Positions 54,396-60,648 of a DNA stretch of 64,000 nt are shown piece after piece. The stretch comes from Bacteroidia bacterium (lineage in GTDB: Bacteria > Bacteroidota > Bacteroidia > B-17B0 > Aurantibacillaceae), in NCBI GenBank assembly GCA_016787895.1, contig JAEUTN010000001.1:1-64000 (forward strand), given 5' to 3'. Position 1 is the first letter of the stretch; the number at the start of each line of letters is the position of its first letter. The notes under the pieces are model-generated. The model worked only from the letters and a program-made list of their open reading frames with translations. It was not told where the DNA came from and made no database searches. The translations under genes and the position numbers were made by a program.

Positions 54396-55736
54396 ATGTT
54401 TGATAATTTACAGGATAAACTCGACCGCGCATTCAAATTACTGAAAGGTCAGGGTAAGATTACCGAAATTAACGTTGCTGAAACGCTCAAAGAGGTGCGC
54501 AAAGCCCTTTTGGATGCCGACGTAAACTATAAGGTCGCTAAAACTTTTACCGATACAGTTAAAGAAAAAGCCCTGGGACAAAATGTACTCACCGCCGTTT
54601 CTCCCGGACAGTTGCTCATTAAAATTACCCACGATGAGCTGGCCACGCTAATGGGCGGCACCAAGGAAGACATCTACCTGGGCGGTAACCCCACCATTAT
54701 TTTAATGAGCGGTTTGCAGGGTTCAGGTAAAACCACCTTCACCGGCAAACTGGCCAATTACCTTAAAACCAAAAAAGGAAAAAAACCTTTGATGGTGGCC
54801 TGCGACGTTTACCGTCCCGCTGCCGTGGATCAGCTGCACGTGCTCGGCGAACAGATTGGCGTTGAAGTATACAGCAATAAGGAAGAAAAAAATCCGGTTA
54901 AAATTGCCGAAGCCGCTATCAAACAAGCCAAGGAAAACGGCAACTCTGTTGTACTGATAGATACTGCAGGCCGTTTAGCGGTGGATGAGGTGATGATGAA
55001 AGAAATTGCCGAACTCAAAGCTTCCGTAAAACCCAACGAAATTTTGTTTGTGGTAGACAGCATGACGGGTCAGGATGCGGTGAACACAGCTAAAGCCTTT
55101 AACGAGCGTTTGAATTTTGACGGGGTGATCTTAACCAAACTCGACGGCGATGCCCGTGGTGGTGCCGCGCTTTCCATTAAATCGGTGGTAAACAAACCCA
55201 TCAAGTTTATTGGTACCGGCGAAAAAATGGAGGCCCTCGATGTGTTCTATCCCGAGCGTATGGCCGACCGTATTTTGGGCATGGGCGACGTGGTGACTTT
55301 GGTAGAGCGCGCTCAGGAACAATTTAACGAAGAAGAAGCCCGCAAACTCAATAAAAAAATTGCCACCAATAAATTTGATTTTAATGACTTTTTAGGCCAA
55401 TTGAATCAAATTAAAAAAATGGGGAATATCAAAGATTTGGTGGGCATGATTCCCGGCATGGGAAAAGCGGTGAAAGATTTAGATGTCGACGATTCCTCTT
55501 TTAAAGGCATTGAAGCCATTATTTTCAGCATGACACCGGCAGAGCGCAGCAAACCTGAGCTCATCAATGGTTCACGCCGCCAGCGTTTGGCCAAGGGCAG
55601 CGGACAAGGCATACAGGAAGTAAACAAACTTTTGAAACAGTTTGAAGAAACCCGCAAAATGATGCGCATGATGAATGATAAAAACGCGATGGCCAAAATG
55701 ATGCGCAACATGCCAAAGGGTATGCCGAAGGGGTAA
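54396..55736 (+). CDS. ffh: Signal recognition particle protein Ffh
   Basis: Ffh binds signal sequences on nascent proteins together with 4.5S RNA. The G domain has SGLQGSGKTTFTGKLA at 105-120, DTAGRLAVDEVMMKEI and LTKLDGDARGGAALS; the M domain has GMIPGMGKAVKDL, RRQRLAKGSGQGIQEVNKLL and a Met-rich end (MMRMMNDKNAMAKMMRN). At 446 residues it is complete. The array of repeats starts directly after its stop codon. Confidence 0.97.
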   Translation: MFDNLQDKLDRAFKLLKGQGKITEINVAETLKEVRKALLDADVNYKVAKTFTDTVKEKALGQNVLTAVSPGQLLIKITHDELATLMGGTKEDIYLGGNPTIILMSGLQGSGKTTFTGKLANYLKTKKGKKPLMVACDVYRPAAVDQLHVLGEQIGVEVYSNKEEKNPVKIAEAAIKQAKENGNSVVLIDTAGRLAVDEVMMKEIAELKASVKPNEILFVVDSMTGQDAVNTAKAFNERLNFDGVILTKLDGDARGGAALSIKSVVNKPIKFIGTGEKMEALDVFYPERMADRILGMGDVVTLVERAQEQFNEEEARKLNKKIATNKFDFNDFLGQLNQIKKMGNIKDLVGMIPGMGKAVKDLDVDDSSFKGIEAIIFSMTPAERSKPELINGSRRQRLAKGSGQGIQEVNKLLKQFEETRKMMRMMNDKNAMAKMMRNMPKGMPKG

Positions 55737-55738
55737 TT

Positions 55739-56275
55739 AGCCACGAATTACACGAATGGAATAAAACGAAAATAAAGCCACGAATTACACGGATTACACG
55801 AATAGAGGCAAGATTACACGAATGGATTAAACGAAAATAAAGCCACGAATTACACTGATTACACAGATAGAGGCAGAATTACACAAATGGAATAATACGA
55901 AAATTTAGCCACGAATTACACGACCCGGTAGCTATCGGGTTACACAGATAGAGGCAGAATTGCACAAATGGAATAATACGAAAAGAAAGCCACGAATTAC
56001 ACGGATTACACGAATAGAGGCAAGATTACACGAATGGATTAAACGAAAATAAAGCCACGAATTACACTGATTACACAGATAGAGGCAGAATTACACGAAT
56101 GGATTAAACGAAAATTATGCCACGAATTGCACGAATGACAATGATAGAGGCAGAATTACACGAATAGAGACAAGATTAAACGAATGGAATAGAACGAAAA
56201 TAAAGCCACCAATTTCACCACCCGATAGCTATCGGGTTACATAGATAGAGGCAGAATTACACGAATAAAAATTTA
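55739..56275 (+). repeat. Array of eight imperfect ~65-bp repeats next to a GxxExxY gene
   Basis: Each unit opens with AGCCACGAATTACAC, continues with GATAGAGGCAGAATTACAC-like sequence and ends TTAAACGAAAATAA or a close variant. Unit starts are 55739 (short, 37 bp), 55776, 55841, 55907, 55988, 56053, 56118 and 56204. Most units are 65-66 bp; the fourth and eighth are longer because both carry an 18-bp palindrome. Units 2-3 and 5-6 are near-identical pairs. The array begins three bases after the ffh stop codon and ends four bases before the GxxExxY start. Confidence 0.85.
55923..56237. repeat. Two copies of an 18-bp palindrome in the array
   Basis: ACCCGATAGCTATCGGGT at 56220-56237 is a perfect palindrome. 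A copy with one change (ACCCGGTAGCTATCGGGT) is at 55923-55940. Both lie at the same internal place of the unit, soon after the AGCCAC start, where other units have TGATTACAC or GGATTACAC. Confidence 0.8.
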
Positions 56276-56279
56276 AAAT

Positions 56280-56702
56280 TTGAGTGAAGAAATTTATACG
56301 CTTTCAGACCCTGAAGAACTTTATGGTCAAAAAGATTTAATCTACAGAAAGGAAACGTATAATTTGATTTCGTGTTGTCTTGAAGTGCATAATGCCCTCG
56401 GCCGGGGATTTTTGGAAGCGGTTTATAAAGATGCCCTTGCCATTGAATTCCAATTAAATGAAATTGACTTTGAACGCGAGAAAAAATTCGAAATCAATTA
56501 CAAAGGTAAGCCTCTACCGCACTATTACCATGCCGATTTTGTGGTGAATGGGAAAATCATCTTAGAAGTAAAGGCACAGGAAAACATCATCGGCAACCAC
56601 TACAAACAACTCATTAATTATCTTGCAGCATCTGACCTCAAACTCGGGTTACTTGTGAATTATGGTGAAAACAGTCTAAAATTTAAACGCGTTATTCTAT
56701 AA
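56280..56702 (+). CDS. GxxExxY family protein (PDDEXK-like nuclease fold)
   Basis: The 140-residue protein starts with TTG, since no ATG occurs in the frame. It has the name-giving motif G43-F-L-E46-A-V-Y49 in NALGRGFLEAVYKDALAIEF. A nuclease-type core follows with Asp86 in HADFVVNGK and Glu96-x-Lys98 in ILEVKAQENI, plus Gln110, as in PD-(D/E)XK enzymes. The biological role of the family is not known. The gene sits between the array on the left and an inverted copy of the repeat on the right, a setting seen repeatedly for this family as far as I recall. Confidence 0.85.
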   Translation: MSEEIYTLSDPEELYGQKDLIYRKETYNLISCCLEVHNALGRGFLEAVYKDALAIEFQLNEIDFEREKKFEINYKGKPLPHYYHADFVVNGKIILEVKAQENIIGNHYKQLINYLAASDLKLGLLVNYGENSLKFKRVIL

Positions 56703-56740
56703 TACTGTACATTCGTGAAATCCATTTTATATGAAATATG

Positions 56741-56769
56741 AATTCGTGTAATCTGTGAAATTCGTGGCT
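56741..56769 (-). repeat. Inverted copy of the array repeat, touching the folD start codon
   Basis: On the minus strand this reads AGCCACGAATTTCACAGATT followed by ACACGAATT, the unit opening found on the plus strand on the other side of the GxxExxY gene. Traces of the pattern (ATTCGTGAAATCC) extend left to about 56711. The gene is therefore framed by inverted repeats. Confidence 0.8.
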
Positions 56770-57651
56770 ATGAATTTGATCGACGGTAAAAAAATATCAC
56801 TTGAAATACAGGAGGAAATTGCGAAGGAGGTAAAAGACCTTTTAAGCAAAGGACATAAAAAACCTCACCTGGCGGCTGTGTTGGTTGGGAACGACGGAGG
56901 CAGCGAAACCTATGTAGCCAGTAAAATCAAAGCCTGCGAAAAGGTGGGGTTTAAATCCACTTTGATTCGTCACCCGGAATACGTGACGGAAGAAAAACTC
57001 TTACAAACCGTTCGTCAATTAAATGAGGACAAGGACGTGGACGGCTTTATTGTTCAGTTGCCCCTGCCCCGGCACATCAACGAACAAAAGGTACTGGAGT
57101 CAATTTTACCTTCAAAGGATGTGGATGGTTTTCATCCCATCAACGTGGGACGCATGGTGCTGAACCTGCCTTGTTACGTGAGCGCTACACCTTATGGTAT
57201 TGTGCAATTGCTGGGCAAATACAAAATTGAAACCAGCGGTAAACGCTGTGTGGTTATAGGGCGCAGCCACATTGTGGGTTCGCCCATGAGTATTTTACTC
57301 GCTAAAAATACGGCTCTCGGCAATGCCACTGTTACCCTTTGCCACAGCAAAACAGAAGATTTAAAATCACACACCACTCAGGCCGACATTATTATTTGCG
57401 CTTTGGGCAGTCCGGAGTTTTTGAAGGCAGACATGGTGAAAGAAGGCGCTGTGGTGATTGATGTGGGCACCACCCGTGTGGCGAGCACCGAAACCAAATC
57501 GGGTTTTAAGCTGAAGGGTGATGTGAAATTTGATGAGGTGGCCCCCAAGTGTTCTTACATCACGCCGGTACCCGGTGGCGTTGGACCCATGACGATTGCT
57601 TCGCTTTTAAAAAACACTTTGTTAGCAGCGAAGAAGGAGATTTATCCTTAA
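56770..57651 (+). CDS. folD: Bifunctional methylenetetrahydrofolate dehydrogenase/cyclohydrolase FolD
   Basis: FolD interconverts 5,10-methylene-, methenyl- and 10-formyl-tetrahydrofolate. The catalytic part has [20 protein letters not shown] (Tyr and Lys of the active site), [20 protein letters not shown] and [13 protein letters not shown]; the NADP domain has [20 protein letters not shown] and [14 protein letters not shown] start at ATG 56770 ([10 protein letters not shown], 293 residues) and not at the GTG 15 nt upstream, which lies in the inverted repeat. Its last 18 or so bases are found again downstream of the second large T9SS gene. Confidence 0.97.
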   Translation: MNLIDGKKISLEIQEEIAKEVKDLLSKGHKKPHLAAVLVGNDGGSETYVASKIKACEKVGFKSTLIRHPEYVTEEKLLQTVRQLNEDKDVDGFIVQLPLPRHINEQKVLESILPSKDVDGFHPINVGRMVLNLPCYVSATPYGIVQLLGKYKIETSGKRCVVIGRSHIVGSPMSILLAKNTALGNATVTLCHSKTEDLKSHTTQADIIICALGSPEFLKADMVKEGAVVIDVGTTRVASTETKSGFKLKGDVKFDEVAPKCSYITPVPGGVGPMTIASLLKNTLLAAKKEIYP

Positions 57652-57693
57652 TCGTTTTTGGATTCAGCATTTTATCTGAAATGTAAAATCGTT

Positions 57694-60255
57694 TTACTCC
57701 TGGGCTAAAACAATTACCTTGAACACTTTTGAGTTCAAGCCTCGATCTACTCTTACAAAATACACACCCGGTAAAAGATCTTGAATTTCTGCTTCAAAAG
57801 CATTTTCAGAGTTCAGCACCGCTTTACTCACACATTGGCCCTGTTCGTTGTAAATTTTATACTCCACCACATCTTCTGAAGTGATTTTAAAGGTTCCGGT
57901 ATTGGGGTTTGGAAACAGCTGAATCCGTTCAACACCAACAAGTCCATTCTCATTCAGACCCACGCAAGGAAAAACAAGAATTTGAATGCTTGCCGTGGCC
58001 TGACATCCGAAAGCATTACTGCCGCTTAAGGTATAGGTGGTATTTACAATTGGACTCACAAAAACAGAGGTGGTGTTTTGGCCCGTGCTCCAGGTGTATG
58101 TATTCGCGCCGTTTGCTGTAAGAGTTAATCCAGCATCCTGTTTACAGATTTCCGTTTTATTGGCACCAATGCTTACAATAGGACTTGGATTCACCATCAC
58201 CTGAACCTGTGCTGTGTTGTTGCAGGAAATTTGGTTTCCTTGCGGTCCTGCCGCATACGTTCCGTTAACGGTATAGGTTGTGTTTACAGTAGGAAAAACA
58301 ATTTGTGAAGCAGATGGGGAACCGTTCACCCAGGTGTAGGTATTGGCGCCCAAAGCGGAGAGTGTAATAGCTTGTGCGGCACACACCAAATTTGGATTCG
58401 CCGTAACGCTTAAACTTTGAGCAGGAAAAACCACCACTTGCACCGTGTTCGTTGTTGTGCAGCCTGAGCTGCTTCCATTCACTGTATAAATGCTGGTGGA
58501 AACCGGACTCACCTGAACCGATGCGTTGCTTGAGCCAGGAAAACCTATAGCGGCATTCCATAGGTAAGTTTGCGCCCCGGAGGCACTTAAGTTAACGGAT
58601 TGCCCTGAACATATGCTCGCCTGGCTTGCTGCAATGGCTATGCTTGGAGAAGGCACAGGATTAACGTTGTATATCCAGTTTCCTAGGCAAACACCTGAGG
58701 AGGCATAAACAGAATAAACCATGGCTACCGAGGGCATAATGCTGATGCTATTTGTTCCCACGATGTTGCCCGGTTGCCAAGTGAAGGAGTAAGTGGGTGG
58801 ATAGGCTGAAATGACCAGGTTGTTTCCAGAACAATGCAGGGTGGAATTAGCCACTACATTTAAAGGCAAGGACCCTACTGTAACGTATGCTACCCCGTGT
58901 GCATTACCACAGCTGTTTGAACCTATAACGGTATAATTACCGGATGCATTAGGAACAAAACCCACTCCATTTTGAACGCCACCTGACCAGGTATATGTGC
59001 TCGCATTCAAGGCGGTTAAAGTCAAACTTGCGCCTGAACACACCGAAAAGGCAGGGTTGGCGATAATGCCTAAATTAGGAAGAGAAGTTTGAACAAATAC
59101 TGATGTGGTGGCACCGAAAACACAACCCAATGAGTTGGTTCCAACTAGAGTGTATTGTGTGCTGACAGAGGGTGTTGTAGTGATTGAAGCATTGGAAGAT
59201 CCGGTGAAGTTTCCCACAGGAAGCCAGGTGTAGGTGCTCAAACCGCTTGCTGACAAAGTAACTGTATTTCCAGTACAAACAGAAGCTGAACTCAGGCTCA
59301 AGGGACTTGGCAAGGAAAAATAATCGAAAGAGATAATTATTTTACCATCCCCTAAATTATCGGTAAAAGCAGGATTTTGAAAGTCGCCACAGAGCGGCAT
59401 ATAGATATTGGAAAATAAAGAAGGATTTACATACGAAGAGCCTCCGCCACCTGCACCTGAATTTAATGTACACGCATTTACCGCAGGCGGAGGTCCGCAA
59501 TGTCCCCCTGCACCGCCATAATAACCTCCTCCTCCTCCACCAGCCCTTTCAAAACCCGGCGAACCACCACCATCTCCCCCCATTCCCAATGTTCCTGCTA
59601 AACCATTCATGCCAAAGCCATTGCCAGATGTTCCGCCTCCACTGTTTAAACCTCCACCAGCTCCACCTGTGCCAAAAAACGGAGCGCTTCCGCCTGCACA
59701 TGAGCCTCCTCCACCGTAAACCGAACCTTCTCCACCTCCTCCACCTCTTCCATTTGGCGTTGCGCATAAGGATCCGCCACTTCCGTTGCCTCCTGTTACT
59801 GTAAAACCACTGGCTACAACACCACCCCCACCTCCTCCCGCAACCATAATCCTGTTATTTAATGTCATGCCTCCATACCTAACATCGGAGGCTCCACCGC
59901 CACCGGCAGCTATTCCGTTTAAAGCAACTCCGGCATTACCACCTCCGTTGTATCCACCTAAAGCAAGCGTATTTTGACCACCAACGAACAAATAAAAAAC
60001 TTGACCCGGTGTTACTGTCATTACACCACTAACAACTCCTCCTTTTCCAAAGTAGTTAGCTGTGAAGCCGCCTCCCTGCGCACCTCTGGCTTCAACACTT
60101 ATGCTTGTAACACAAGGTGGTACTGTAAAGGTTTGCATGCCCCCTGTACAGGTGTATGTTTGAATTCCCAGCAATTGTGCGAAAAAATGAAAAGGCATCA
60201 TTGCAAAGGATGCAGCCATACCTTTTATGTAGCGATTAATGAAAGCGTTTTTCAT
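57694..60255 (-). CDS. Large glycine-rich T9SS surface protein, copy 1
   Basis: I start at ATG 60255 (MKNAFINRYIKGMAASFAMM, a normal signal peptide), giving 853 residues. The first 260 residues form a Gly-rich domain like Pfam Gly_rich (PF12810): TVPPCVTSISVEARGAQGGG, PGQVFYLFVGGQ, GGYNGGG, GGGGASDVRY, IMVAGGGGGG. Six Ig/PKD-like repeats of about 75 residues follow, each with an (S/N)xxxCSG start and an xYTW strand (ICSGQSVNLSASGAQTYLW). A T9SS sorting domain ends the protein (LFPNPNTGTFKITSEDVVEY). It is a probable adhesin and paralogous to the next gene. Confidence 0.85.
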   Translation of the reverse strand: MKNAFINRYIKGMAASFAMMPFHFFAQLLGIQTYTCTGGMQTFTVPPCVTSISVEARGAQGGGFTANYFGKGGVVSGVMTVTPGQVFYLFVGGQNTLALGGYNGGGNAGVALNGIAAGGGGASDVRYGGMTLNNRIMVAGGGGGGVVASGFTVTGGNGSGGSLCATPNGRGGGGGEGSVYGGGGSCAGGSAPFFGTGGAGGGLNSGGGTSGNGFGMNGLAGTLGMGGDGGGSPGFERAGGGGGGYYGGAGGHCGPPPAVNACTLNSGAGGGGSSYVNPSLFSNIYMPLCGDFQNPAFTDNLGDGKIIISFDYFSLPSPLSLSSASVCTGNTVTLSASGLSTYTWLPVGNFTGSSNASITTTPSVSTQYTLVGTNSLGCVFGATTSVFVQTSLPNLGIIANPAFSVCSGASLTLTALNASTYTWSGGVQNGVGFVPNASGNYTVIGSNSCGNAHGVAYVTVGSLPLNVVANSTLHCSGNNLVISAYPPTYSFTWQPGNIVGTNSISIMPSVAMVYSVYASSGVCLGNWIYNVNPVPSPSIAIAASQASICSGQSVNLSASGAQTYLWNAAIGFPGSSNASVQVSPVSTSIYTVNGSSSGCTTTNTVQVVVFPAQSLSVTANPNLVCAAQAITLSALGANTYTWVNGSPSASQIVFPTVNTTYTVNGTYAAGPQGNQISCNNTAQVQVMVNPSPIVSIGANKTEICKQDAGLTLTANGANTYTWSTGQNTTSVFVSPIVNTTYTLSGSNAFGCQATASIQILVFPCVGLNENGLVGVERIQLFPNPNTGTFKITSEDVVEYKIYNEQGQCVSKAVLNSENAFEAEIQDLLPGVYFVRVDRGLNSKVFKVIVLAQE

Positions 60256-60471
60256 GGGATAGGTTTCTCTAAACAAGGTATGAATAAATCTGATTTTTTT
60301 TACCACCAGATAAAAGCCGGGCTTAAAATTGTAGATTTAAAACCTAACCACTTATTGGATGGCTTTGGCTTAAACTCTTTATTCCACTTTAAAGCCAAAC
60401 AACTTTTGTTATTTCTTCCAAACCCTGTTTTAGTGGCTTCGGTTTTATACTTTTGAATAAACTCAACCCTG
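60256..60471. other. Spacer 1 upstream of the glycine-rich gene, duplicated at 63575-63774
   Basis: From about 60275 the sequence aligns with 63580-63774: shared blocks include CCAGATAAAA, ACCTAACCACTTATTGG, TTTGTTATTTCTTCCAAA and GGTTTTATACTTTTGAATAA. The -7 promoter element TACTTTTG (60448-60455) is kept in both copies. Confidence 0.7.
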
Positions 60472-60606
60472 ATGCCCTAAGTCTCTGCTGAACAAGCCCT
60501 CTTCTTCATAGAATCCGGCATGCGTGTGTTTTTGCACGGCAGCACGGTTAAACCTTTCAATAAAATTAACAAGCTAAAGGCCGCCAAGAAGGAGATTTAT
60601 CCTTAA
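60472..60606 (+). pseudogene. Chimeric pseudogene: CoA-transferase 5' fragment fused to folD 3' end
   Basis: The first 85 bases match the start of the CoA-transferase gene at 63775, but the third codon is TAA in place of TAC. Then follows sequence ending KAAKKEIYP and a stop codon, which is the C-terminal end of folD (AAKKEIYP). The two parts are in one frame. The fragment is broken by the early stop and marks the junction of a tandem duplication. It keeps the upstream TACTTTTG element. Confidence 0.85.
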
Positions 60607-60648
60607 TCGTTTTTGGATTCAGCATTTTATCTGAATTGTAAAATCGTT

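Larger units (their letters stand above)
57634..60606. repeat. Duplication unit 1: folD 3' end to CoA-transferase fragment
   Basis: The segment begins with the last bases of folD (AAGGAGATTTATCCTTAATC), includes the downstream spacer, the T9SS gene, its upstream spacer and a fragment of the 5' end of the CoA-transferase gene. The same order is seen again from about 60589. The second AAGGAGATTTATCC lies 2955 bp after the first. Confidence 0.8.

Noticed and set aside
55739-56275. CRISPR array
   Set aside because: The repeat units are about 65 bp, imperfect, and have no unique spacers; no cas genes are near.
56755-56769. GTG start of folD at 56755
   Set aside because: The five extra codons lie in the inverted repeat; ATG at 56770 gives the normal FolD N terminus.
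59466-59804. His/Leu/Pro-rich frames opposite the glycine-rich domains
   Set aside because: They are complements of Gly codons (GGN/NCC) in the real genes and have no independent support.
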